Shown here piece after piece: positions 33,835 through 40,902 of a stretch of 40,902 nucleotides of DNA. The position numbers were made by a program, and so were the translations under genes. Position 1 is the stretch's first letter; each line of letters starts with the position of its first letter. A model generated the notes under the pieces. The model worked only from the letters and a program-made list of their open reading frames with translations. It searched no databases and had not been told where the DNA came from. The stretch spans positions 1 through 40,902 of the forward strand of contig CAZEYT010000018.1 in the NCBI GenBank assembly GCA_964516295.1, in the 5' to 3' direction. The DNA comes from CAZEYT01 sp964516295 (GTDB lineage: Bacteria > Verrucomicrobiota > Verrucomicrobiia > Chthoniobacterales > Terrimicrobiaceae).

Positions 33835-35133
33835 ATGACTGAAACTGACATCGGGATCGGACTGGCCGGCTTTGGCACGGTGGGGGTCGGCGTTTACAAA
33901 AATCTTCTGCGCAATGGGACGCTTCTGGAGCAACGCCAGGGGGTCCGGCTGACAGTGCGCCGGATCGGCGTGCGGGATTTGAAAAAGACGCGCGACGTCG
34001 AGGTCCCGGCAGGTTTACTGACGACGCGGCTGGAGGACTTGCTGGAGGATCCGTCCATCCAGATCGTGGTCGAATTGATGGGCGGCATTGAGGTGCCGTT
34101 GGATTTTGTGAGGCGGGCCATCCGGGCCGGCAAGGTCGTTGTGACCGGAAACAAAGCCCTTCTCGCGGAACATGGGGCGGAGATTTTTGAACTGGCCCGC
34201 GCCAAGGGCGTGCCGGTCTTCTATGAAGCGGCGGTGGCCGGGGGGATTCCGATCATCAAGTGCGTGCGCGAAGCGTTTGTTGGCAATCGGTTCGAGAGCA
34301 TTCACGGAATCTTGAACGGGACGAGCAACTACATCCTCACGCGAATGACCGAGTCCGGGCTGGAATTTTCCCCCGCGCTGACCGAGGCGAAAAATCTCGG
34401 CTACGCGGAGGCCGATCCGAGCTTGGATGTGAATGGCTGGGACGCGGCACACAAGGCGCTCATTCTTGCATCGCTCGCCTATGGATTTTGGGTGAAACCC
34501 GAGTGTGTGCTGGTAAAAGGCATCGAAGAAGTCACCGCAGCCGACATTCGTTTTGCAGCGGAACTGGGATATTTGATCAAATTGCTCGCGACCATCCGCG
34601 AGGAGGACGGCGCCATCGAGGTGCGGGTGGTGCCGACACTGATTCCCAAGTCGCACGTTCTGGCGTCGGTCAACGGTGTTTTCAACGCCGTGGCCGTGCG
34701 GGGCGACGTGGTGGGCGACGCCCTGTTTTACGGACGCGGGGCCGGGCAGGATCCGACGTCCAGCTCGGTGTTGGGAGATCTGGCCGAGGCCGCTACCGCG
34801 CTCCGGCATCCGCGTTCGTGTGTGGGGTTTACGGCGCACAGCCTCTATGGCGCATGCAGCCCGCTGGAAAATACGATTTCAAAATACTATCTCCGCCTCG
34901 CCGTGGCCGATACGCCAGGCGTGCTGGCCCAGATCGCCGGAGCTTTGGGCGAGGCCGGCATCGGAATTCTTTCGGTCATCCAGCCGGAGACCGCCGAAGA
35001 CGGGCCGATTCCCCTCGTTTTGACCGTTCATGATGCGCCGTATGGCAAAATGCTCCGCGCGACGGAGACCATCGGCTCCCTGCGCTGCGTCAAAGCCCGT
35101 CCGGTTCTTTTTCACATGGAGACATTTTCGTGA
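33835..35133 (+). CDS. hom: Homoserine dehydrogenase
   Basis: 432-aa NAD(P)-dependent reduction of aspartate semialdehyde to homoserine, the branch to threonine and methionine. Rossmann motif GLAGFGTVGVGVYKNL; catalytic domain with VVTGNKALLAEHG, YEAAVAGGIPIIK and LNGTSNYILTRM plus DPSLDVNGWDAAHKALIL; C-terminal ACT domain (LRLAVADTPGVLAQIAGALGEAGI) for feedback control. The GTG start of thrC overlaps its stop codon. Full length and intact. Confidence 0.97.
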   Translation: MTETDIGIGLAGFGTVGVGVYKNLLRNGTLLEQRQGVRLTVRRIGVRDLKKTRDVEVPAGLLTTRLEDLLEDPSIQIVVELMGGIEVPLDFVRRAIRAGKVVVTGNKALLAEHGAEIFELARAKGVPVFYEAAVAGGIPIIKCVREAFVGNRFESIHGILNGTSNYILTRMTESGLEFSPALTEAKNLGYAEADPSLDVNGWDAAHKALILASLAYGFWVKPECVLVKGIEEVTAADIRFAAELGYLIKLLATIREEDGAIEVRVVPTLIPKSHVLASVNGVFNAVAVRGDVVGDALFYGRGAGQDPTSSSVLGDLAEAATALRHPRSCVGFTAHSLYGACSPLENTISKYYLRLAVADTPGVLAQIAGALGEAGIGILSVIQPETAEDGPIPLVLTVHDAPYGKMLRATETIGSLRCVKARPVLFHMETFS

Positions 35134-36227
35134 CCACGCCGCTGCATCCATTGCACGACCGGGGAGTTATCCATCGGTTCCGCGAGTTTTTGCCCGTCAG
35201 CGAGACCACGCCCGTTGTTTCTCTCAACGAGGGGTCGACCCCGCTCATCCATTCCCCCCGCCTGAGCGCGATGGTCGGGGCGGAGGTTTATCTGAAATTC
35301 GAGGGATTGAATCCGACCGGTTCCTTCAAGGATCGCGGGATGACGGTTGCCATTTCGAAATCGGTTGAGGACGGAGCCAAGACGGTCATCTGCGCCTCCA
35401 CCGGGAATACCTCCGCAGCCGCTGCCGCGTATGCAGCGCGAGCGGGCATCCAATGCGCGGTGATCCTGCCCGCCGGGAAAATTGCAGCCGGCAAGCTGGT
35501 GCAGGCTTTTGCTTATGGTGCGAAAGTCGTGGCCATACGGGGAAACTTCGACGACGCGCTGCGGATCGTGAGGGAATTTGGCGGCGTTGACGGTGTTGCG
35601 ATTGTGAACTCGATCAACCCCCATCGGATCGAAGGTCAGAAAACCGCGGCTTTTGAGGTCATCGAAGAACTCGGTGAAGCTCCCGACATCCACATCCTCC
35701 CCGTCGGCAACGCCGGAAACATTACCGCCTACTGGAAAGGCTACCGGGAGTATCATCACGCGGGCCGGAGCAAAATCCTCCCCAAGATGCTCGGATTCCA
35801 AGCCGCGGGCTCGGCGCCCCTGTTCCATGGCGCTCCGGTCGAACACCCCGATACCGTCGCCACGGCCATCCGCATCGGAAACCCGGCCAGCTGGCAGGGC
35901 GCTTCGTCGGCGGTTCAAGAATCCGGAGGCTGCATCGATATTGTCACCGATGAGGAAATCCTCCGCGCCCAGCAATGGCTGGCCTCGAACGAGGGGGTCT
36001 TCGTCGAACCCGCCAGTGCCGCGAGTGTTGCCGGACTGCTCAAATGCCTGGGCTCCTCCCGCTGTGCGACCTGCCCGTTTGCCAGAGCGGGCGCATCGAA
36101 GATCGTCCTCACCGTCACCGGTCACGGCCTCAAGGATCCCGACACGCCAGTCAAGTTCGGAGCCTTTGCACCGCTGGAAGCCGATGCGGACTTGACCGCT
36201 GTCCGCCGCGTCCTCGATAAATCCTGA
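35130..36227 (+). CDS. thrC: Threonine synthase
   Basis: 365-aa PLP enzyme turning O-phosphohomoserine into threonine. The PLP lysine is in NPTGSFKDRGM; the phosphate-binding loop reads GNAGNITAYWKG and the upstream STGNTSAAAAAYAARAG binds the cofactor ring. The compact length is that of the class II-like short ThrC found in many bacteria. GTG start at 35130 overlaps the hom TGA (GTGA), giving coupled translation; lysC follows 10 nt later. Confidence 0.96.
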   Translation: MTTPLHPLHDRGVIHRFREFLPVSETTPVVSLNEGSTPLIHSPRLSAMVGAEVYLKFEGLNPTGSFKDRGMTVAISKSVEDGAKTVICASTGNTSAAAAAYAARAGIQCAVILPAGKIAAGKLVQAFAYGAKVVAIRGNFDDALRIVREFGGVDGVAIVNSINPHRIEGQKTAAFEVIEELGEAPDIHILPVGNAGNITAYWKGYREYHHAGRSKILPKMLGFQAAGSAPLFHGAPVEHPDTVATAIRIGNPASWQGASSAVQESGGCIDIVTDEEILRAQQWLASNEGVFVEPASAASVAGLLKCLGSSRCATCPFARAGASKIVLTVTGHGLKDPDTPVKFGAFAPLEADADLTAVRRVLDKS

Positions 36228-36237
36228 CCGTTTTCCT

Positions 36238-37458
36238 ATGTCCCTTGTTGTTCAAAAATACGGCGGCACGTCCGTCGGCACGCCGGAGAGAATCCTGAAT
36301 GTCGCCCGCCGCATCGTGGAAACCCAGAAGGCCGGTCACTCGGTCGTCGCGGTGGTCTCGGCGATGTCGGGCGTGACCGATGGCCTCATCAAGCTCGCCA
36401 AACAAGTCACTACCAAGCCGGCCGACCGCGAGATGGACGTTCTTTTGGCCACGGGCGAACAGACCACCATTGCGCTCACCGCCATGGCCATCAACTCCCT
36501 CGGAGCCAAGGCTGTCTCGCTCACCGGAGCCCAGGCCGGAATCCTTACCGACGGTGTCTACACCAAGGCGAAAATTGCAAACATCACCCCGCGTCAGATC
36601 CGCAAGTATCTCGAAGAGGGTTACATTTGCATCGTCGCCGGTTTCCAAGGACAGACCCTCCACGGACAAATCACCACGCTCGGACGCGGCGGCTCCGACC
36701 TGACCGCCATCGCCATCGCCGCCGCGTTGAAGGCCAGGAATTGCGAGATTTATACCGACGTCGACGGCGTTTATACCTGCGACCCGCGCATTGTTCCCGA
36801 TGCGCGCAAGATTGACGTCATCGACTACGACGAGCTCCTCGAAATGGCCAGTTCCGGATCGAAAGTCATGCAGTCCCGCTCCGTCGAATTCGCAAAAAAA
36901 TTCCAAGTCCCCTTCGAAGTTCGCAGCAGCTTCAACTCCAACCGCGGAACCATCGTGAAAGAAGAAACCCTCGAAAATGTCGTCGTGCGCGGCATCAGCA
37001 TTGAACGGAACCAAGCCAAGGTGACCATCACCAACGTGCCTGACAAACCCGGCACCGCCTCGCGCATTTTCACCGCCCTCGCCGACGCCAATGTGATCAT
37101 CGACGTCATTGTCCAGAACGTTTCCGTGAGCGGCTCGACCGATATCTCGTTCACCATGAATGCCGACGAACTCGAGAAGATGGGGAGTCTCATCGACGAT
37201 GTCGTACGGGAGATCTCGGCGGGGGAGGTCATTCGCAAGGGAGGGATCGCCAAGCTCAGCGTGGTCGGCATTGGCATGCGCTCGCACTCGGGTGTCGCTG
37301 CCAAACTCTTCGAGTGCCTCGGAGCCGGTGGGGTCAACATTCAGATGATCTCGACCTCGGAAATCAAGATCGCCGTCATCATCGACGAGTCAAAAATCGA
37401 AGAGGCCGCCCGTCTCGCTCACGCTGCTTTCAGGCTGGCCGGCGAAGCCGCCGTCTGA
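36238..37458 (+). CDS. lysC: Aspartate kinase
   Basis: 406-aa monofunctional aspartokinase, first step of the aspartate family pathway. Catalytic N domain with VQKYGGTSVGTPERI, TTLGRGGSDLTAIAIAAAL and YTDVDGVYTCDPR. Two C-terminal ACT domains (ITNVPDKPGTASRIFTALADANVIID; GVAAKLFECLGAGGVNIQMISTSEIKI) form the lysine/threonine allosteric site. It closes the hom-thrC-lysC operon and converges on a GT9 gene with 4 nt between stops. Confidence 0.97.
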   Translation: MSLVVQKYGGTSVGTPERILNVARRIVETQKAGHSVVAVVSAMSGVTDGLIKLAKQVTTKPADREMDVLLATGEQTTIALTAMAINSLGAKAVSLTGAQAGILTDGVYTKAKIANITPRQIRKYLEEGYICIVAGFQGQTLHGQITTLGRGGSDLTAIAIAAALKARNCEIYTDVDGVYTCDPRIVPDARKIDVIDYDELLEMASSGSKVMQSRSVEFAKKFQVPFEVRSSFNSNRGTIVKEETLENVVVRGISIERNQAKVTITNVPDKPGTASRIFTALADANVIIDVIVQNVSVSGSTDISFTMNADELEKMGSLIDDVVREISAGEVIRKGGIAKLSVVGIGMRSHSGVAAKLFECLGAGGVNIQMISTSEIKIAVIIDESKIEEAARLAHAAFRLAGEAAV

Positions 37459-37462
37459 TCGT

Positions 37463-38605
37463 TCACCCCGCGGTCCCGGGGCGCGCGAGGATCCGTTTCA
37501 CGGCCGCTGCGACAGCCTCCGGCGGGATGTCACTCATGCGGGCGTCCGACGGCACACGATATCCCGGCGGCTTCGGCAGCTCGATCACTTCATGCCGATC
37601 CAGATCGGCCAACGGTCCCACGCGATGGGCCCCTGGGCGACAGTGGAGCAGCGCCACGGTCGGCGTTCCCACCGCAAAGCCAAGGTGCATGATCCCTGTA
37701 TCCGTGGAGACCAAACACGCACTCCGCTCAACCAACGCCGCCGAGAGCGGCAGCGCGAGGCGCGCCGTGACGTTGTAAACCGGCACGCCTCCCAGCGCCG
37801 CCATCACCTCCTCGGACTTCGCACGATGGTCCGGTCCACCCAGCAGAGAAATCGGACCGACATTGTCCGCCACAAGCTGTTTTGCGAGTTCGACAAAATG
37901 TCCGGCCGGCCAGTCACGAAACGGTCCCCCTCCCCCACCCAGCTGAAAGGTCACCCGCGGCTGCAGCGGAAACGCCATCCCGGCCAGCTTCGCATCCAAT
38001 TCCCGTCGGTCCGCCTCTGTCACCTCATAGACCATTCTCGGATACGACGTCTTTGCCCCAACCGCGCCCGCGACCTCGAGAGCCAGCCGGGCGAGGTGCC
38101 GGTCGGGCATGGTCGGGTCGTCCAAATTGTGCGCACAGACATGTCCGAATTCCGTCCGACGGGCCAGCCCGAACGTGGCATCCCGCTGGAGCAGATAACC
38201 AAGGCACCGGGCCTCCGGATCGTGACAACTCAAATACAAAATCGCGTCCCACGGACCCGCCGCTCGCAACTCCGCCAACAGCCGCAGAAATTCATGCGGC
38301 CCCTTTTTCAAAAAATGCAGGCGTGCAATAAACGGATTGTGTCGGGACATGTCCGGCCGCCGATGATGAACGACCGCTTCCAAATGAATTCCGGGGAACG
38401 TTTCGGCCAGCGCCCGGAACGCGACGGAATCCAAAAGCGAATCCCCCAAGCCGGCCGAAGAAAAAGCCAACACCCGGCTGGTCGGGCCCAGCTGCGGAAC
38501 ACTTGGACGCGGCGGGCGGATGCGGGCCAGCCCCCCCACCGTGCAGCGATAAAGGGCGAGGTTCAGCCGCGAGGAAAGGCTTAATCGATGGGTTCGTGGC
38601 GGCAT
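37463..38605 (-). CDS. Glycosyltransferase family 9 (heptosyltransferase-like)
   Basis: 380-aa GT-B enzyme of the LPS heptosyltransferase family: VLAFSSAGLGDSLLDSVAFRALAE at the N terminus, VTFQLGGGGGPFRDWPAGHFVELA, ISLLGGPDHRAKSEEVMAAL and STDTGIMHLGFAVGTPTVALLH near the C terminus. ATG 38605 (MPPRTHRLSLSS) is used; upstream open frame is antisense to the neighbouring hydrolase gene. Probably adds a core sugar to the outer-membrane lipid or a surface glycan; donor unknown. Confidence 0.85.
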   Translation of the reverse strand: MPPRTHRLSLSSRLNLALYRCTVGGLARIRPPRPSVPQLGPTSRVLAFSSAGLGDSLLDSVAFRALAETFPGIHLEAVVHHRRPDMSRHNPFIARLHFLKKGPHEFLRLLAELRAAGPWDAILYLSCHDPEARCLGYLLQRDATFGLARRTEFGHVCAHNLDDPTMPDRHLARLALEVAGAVGAKTSYPRMVYEVTEADRRELDAKLAGMAFPLQPRVTFQLGGGGGPFRDWPAGHFVELAKQLVADNVGPISLLGGPDHRAKSEEVMAALGGVPVYNVTARLALPLSAALVERSACLVSTDTGIMHLGFAVGTPTVALLHCRPGAHRVGPLADLDRHEVIELPKPPGYRVPSDARMSDIPPEAVAAAVKRILARPGTAG

Positions 38606-38693
38606 GGCGGTCAAGCATGAAAAAAGACCGGCCGCCCGCTTGTCGAGTGGCAAACTTGCCCCAACCGCCGGCGTATGGTTCAACGGACACGCC

Positions 38694-40073
38694 ATGAACG
38701 CCTGCCGGCTGCTTCTTTCTCTTGCCCTCGTCCTTCTCACCGACGTGTCTGCCCGTGCCGAGCGTGGGAATCCCTCCCTCTCGTGGAACGGCGAGTCGGT
38801 CGATGAAATGATTGCCGCCTTCATGCAGGAGCACGGTGTCAGCGGCCTCTCATTGGCGATCGTCCAAGCCCCCTACATCACGCGCGCCCAAGGCTACGGC
38901 TTGGCCGATCAAAAGACAGCCACCCTTGCCGGCACCCACACCCTTTTCAACCTCGGTCCCATGCGAAATGCCTTCACGGCCGTCGCCGTGCTGCAACTCG
39001 TCGAGGCAGGCCGGTTGACGCTCGCCGAGAAGTTCTCCGACGGGCGCACCCTCCGTGATCTCCTGCGCGATCCCGCGGCCTATCCTCGGCTGGACGAACT
39101 CATCGCCGAAAAATCGGGAAGAACCTACAACGACATGATTCGCGAAGGTCAGATCCAGCGTCTCGGCCTGCGACACACGCTCTTTGGGTCCGAACTCCCA
39201 TCTCTGCATCGCGAATCGCTGGCCGCGGGAGAGTCCCATCGGGAGTTTCTCCGCGACCCGGCGCTCATTCATCCCGTCGAACCGGCGACCGGCTACGATG
39301 CCAAAGGAAACCCGGTCGCCCCGGACCCGAAAGCGATCTATTCCACGGCCACGGACGTCAGCATTTGGGATATCGGACTGGCGGGAGAGATTCTCATCAA
39401 AGACCCCGAGCTCCGACGGATTCTCTACCATCCCGAAAAACAGGAAAATGGGCGAACCGCCGCCACCACCGGTCCATGGTATTTTCCCGGCCACCCGGGT
39501 TTGATGATCAGCAGCGGGAGCGTTCCCGGATTTTCTTCGTGGTTGAGCCGCTTCACTGCACGGGACGAGCTGGTGTGCGTAACGCTTCTTGCGAATCGGA
39601 ACGACCTCGACTTTTCGCAACTCGCCCGGCGGATTGCCGGGGCCTACAACGCCCGAATCGGCCCACCGTCGGGCACGGCCGACCTCCGAGTCCGTCAAAG
39701 CCCGTTTACGGTCACAGAAACCATCGATCGTCTGGAAAAAGCGCTCCAATCCGCCGGGGTCGGCATCATCAGTCGGATCAACCATCAAAAGGCAGCCGCC
39801 GGGGCCGGCTTGGAACTTCGACCGACCGAGGAGCTTCTCTTCGGCGCCCCGGCCAATGGCACGAAGCTCATGCAAGCCTCGCCCACGATCACAGCCGACC
39901 TCCCCCTGCGCGCCGCAGCCTGGGAAGAAAAGGGAGCCGTCTGGATCGTCGCAACCGATCCGGTCGAACTCGCCCGCCGCCACGGTGTCCAGGACCTCGA
40001 TGACCTCACGCAGAAGATGCGGGACGGCATCGACCGCGCCCTCGACGCAGCGGTCTCTGCGGATCGTCCGTGA
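38694..40073 (+). CDS. Exported beta-lactamase-fold pseudoenzyme fused to DUF302
   Basis: 459 aa. Signal peptide 1-22 (MNACRLLLSLALVLLTDVSARA). Residues about 34-325 follow the class C beta-lactamase/serine hydrolase fold (GVSGLSLAIVQAP, YGLADQKTATLAGTHTLFNLG, AFTAVAVLQLVEAGRL, IYSTATDVSIWDIGLAGEIL). The catalytic SxxK is replaced by GPMRN (88-92), the segment with HTSGLP and the YxN motif between about 120 and 135 is missing, and the late HxG motif reads ISSGSVPGF. Residues 336-452 are a DUF302 domain (LEKALQSAGVGIISRINHQKAA, LELRPTEELLFGAPANGTKLM). So it is a probable non-catalytic binding protein; a degraded enzyme is the alternative. Confidence 0.8.
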   Translation: MNACRLLLSLALVLLTDVSARAERGNPSLSWNGESVDEMIAAFMQEHGVSGLSLAIVQAPYITRAQGYGLADQKTATLAGTHTLFNLGPMRNAFTAVAVLQLVEAGRLTLAEKFSDGRTLRDLLRDPAAYPRLDELIAEKSGRTYNDMIREGQIQRLGLRHTLFGSELPSLHRESLAAGESHREFLRDPALIHPVEPATGYDAKGNPVAPDPKAIYSTATDVSIWDIGLAGEILIKDPELRRILYHPEKQENGRTAATTGPWYFPGHPGLMISSGSVPGFSSWLSRFTARDELVCVTLLANRNDLDFSQLARRIAGAYNARIGPPSGTADLRVRQSPFTVTETIDRLEKALQSAGVGIISRINHQKAAAGAGLELRPTEELLFGAPANGTKLMQASPTITADLPLRAAAWEEKGAVWIVATDPVELARRHGVQDLDDLTQKMRDGIDRALDAAVSADRP

Positions 40074-40163
40074 TTTTCCTTGCCACGCCCGCCCCCGCGT
40101 GCGACACAAAAAGCTTGCGGATGAATTGACGGAAGGTTTCCGAAAAACATCCACTCTGATTGT

Positions 40164-40240
40164 CGGGCCGTGGCTCAGCTTGGTAGAGCGCCTCGTTCGG
40201 GACGAGGAGGTCGCGAGTTCGAATCTCGCCGGCCCGACCA
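40164..40240 (+). tRNA. tRNA-Pro (anticodon CGG)
   Basis: Complete 77-nt cloverleaf with encoded CCA: acceptor CGGGCCG/CGGCCCG, D-arm GCTC...GAGC, anticodon stem CCTCG/CGAGG with loop TTCGGGA (anticodon CGG), 5-nt variable AGGTC, T-arm GCGAG-TTCGAAT-CTCGC, discriminator A then CCA. Reads the CCG codon. A T-run follows at 40242-40246. Confidence 0.97.
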
Positions 40241-40327
40241 GTTTTTCATCTCCCCAGCCGAGTCCATGTCGTTGGATCTCCATAAATCCCTGTTCGAGTT
40301 TTTTCGTCGTTGTGCTTTGGTGGGGAC

Positions 40328-40902
40328 GTGGAGGTTTTGTCACTGAGTCTTGCGGATTGGGAATCACGTTTGGCGGCGTGGGGAGAGCCGCGCTTTCGGG
40401 CCGGGCAGATTCTCGATTGGTTGTTTCGCCGGCGGGTGCGGGTGTGGGATCAAATGACGAACCTGCCGGCCGGTCTCCGGGCGCGGCTGGCGGCGGAGTT
40501 CCCTCCCGCTGTGCTTTCGCAGGTCCGACTTTCCGGCTCCGAGGACACGACCAGAAAATACCTCTTCCGGCTGGCCGACGGACAACTCGTTGAAAGCGTT
40601 CTGATCCCGGCCTCCCCGGCGCTCTATGGCGAAGCCTCCGACCGGCGGACGATTTGCATTTCGAGCCAGGTCGGCTGCGCTTATGGCTGCAAGTTTTGCG
40701 CCAGCGGGTTGGATGGATGGAAACGCAACCTCTCGGCCGGCGAAATCGTGGATCAGTTTCTGCAGGTCGAGGCGTTGAGCGGCGATAAGATCAACAACAT
40801 CGTCTTCATGGGCATGGGCGAACCGCTGGCCAACTACGAGTCCCTGCCGCGGGCGATTCAGATCCTGAACGCGCCCTGGGGCGTCGGACTCGGCGCCCGT
40901 CA
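40328..40902 (+). CDS. rlmN: 23S rRNA (adenine-2503-C2)-methyltransferase, 3' end outside window
   Basis: Radical SAM enzyme that methylates A2503 of 23S rRNA and A37 of some tRNAs. About 191 residues are visible. The N-terminal helical domain begins LADWESRLAAWGEPRFRAGQILDWLF; then KYLFRLADGQLVESVLIP with the conserved Glu. The 4Fe-4S motif is CAYGCKFCA (C117, C121, C124), and the SAM-binding MGMGEPLANYE follows. GTG 40328 is the most likely start (GGTGGGG upstream), but a TTG at 40337 is possible. The frame runs off the window edge uninterrupted. Confidence 0.93.
   Translation, partial: MEVLSLSLADWESRLAAWGEPRFRAGQILDWLFRRRVRVWDQMTNLPAGLRARLAAEFPPAVLSQVRLSGSEDTTRKYLFRLADGQLVESVLIPASPALYGEASDRRTICISSQVGCAYGCKFCASGLDGWKRNLSAGEIVDQFLQVEALSGDKINNIVFMGMGEPLANYESLPRAIQILNAPWGVGLGAR

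Noticed and set aside
40266..40346. Small open frame MSLDLHKSLFEFF upstream of rlmN
   Set aside because: 26 codons, no ribosome site, overlaps the more convincing rlmN N terminus in another frame.

Overview
The window is a GC-rich, densely packed bacterial chromosome segment. It has many 1-4 nt stop/start overlaps, no insertion sequences, no CRISPR and one tRNA gene. The gene content points to the PVC superphylum, most likely a verrucomicrobial lineage: a Planctomycetes-Verrucomicrobia type microcompartment locus, a COG0523-rich zinc regulon with HisI and McsA-like paralogues, a secreted serpin, and a short SigA/RpoS-like sigma factor. The lineage is an inference from gene families; there is no rRNA here to confirm it.

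Layout. 1-5222: gltB (5' end missing) and gltD, glutamate synthase. 5269-12512: a complete plus-strand microcompartment operon headed by a sigma70-like promoter with an 18-bp palindromic operator. It encodes pduL, two BMC-H, ackA, a third BMC-H, BMC-P, CoA-acylating aldehyde dehydrogenase, two more BMC-P, a class II sugar-phosphate aldolase with a cargo-targeting tail, and a lactate/malate-type dehydrogenase. Rhamnulokinase follows convergently, so the expected substrates are L-rhamnose and/or L-fucose. 14071-15689: a decayed glycoside hydrolase with a stop codon, a missing centre and a frameshift.

15791-25430 is a zinc-homeostasis region. A long minus-strand operon runs COG0523 GTPase, znuA, znuC remnant, 72-aa protein, FmdB-like, McsA-like, unknown, TPR-glycosyltransferase, hisI paralogue, second COG0523 GTPase. 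A His-rich outer-membrane protein is divergent from it, and a DUF1826 pair and two Cys-rich exported proteins follow. Three sites of the form TGCAA-N5-TTGCA (22377, 24603, 24633; the last two with one mismatch) lie in exactly the two divergent control regions of this block, suggesting one Zur-like regulator. The zinc ABC transporter itself is broken: ZnuA lacks an internal block, ZnuC is frameshifted and truncated, and ZnuB is absent. The block ends in a 52-aa peptide with ten cysteines near its C terminus and a strong terminator.

25436-30303: two glycosyltransferases and a HAD phosphatase, divergent from a glucosyl-3-phosphoglycerate-synthase-like gene, probably a glucosylglycerate-type solute or glycan pathway. 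30307-33523: serpin, YdjM-like membrane hydrolase, sigma factor. 33835-37458: hom-thrC-lysC, the aspartate-family amino acid operon. 37463-40902: GT9 glycosyltransferase, a beta-lactamase-fold pseudoenzyme fused to DUF302, tRNA-Pro(CGG), and the start of rlmN.

How it fits together. The microcompartment locus would take sugar phosphates from rhamnose/fucose to lactaldehyde inside a shell. The aldehyde dehydrogenase, PduL and AckA would then carry this via acyl-CoA and acyl phosphate to a carboxylate plus ATP. The zinc block looks like a low-zinc response in which chaperone GTPases, a HisI paralogue and an outer-membrane route persist while the ABC uptake system has decayed. Several genes (the glycoside hydrolase, znuA, znuC, possibly the beta-lactamase-like gene) share clean internal losses, which is either lineage-specific erosion or an assembly problem worth excluding.
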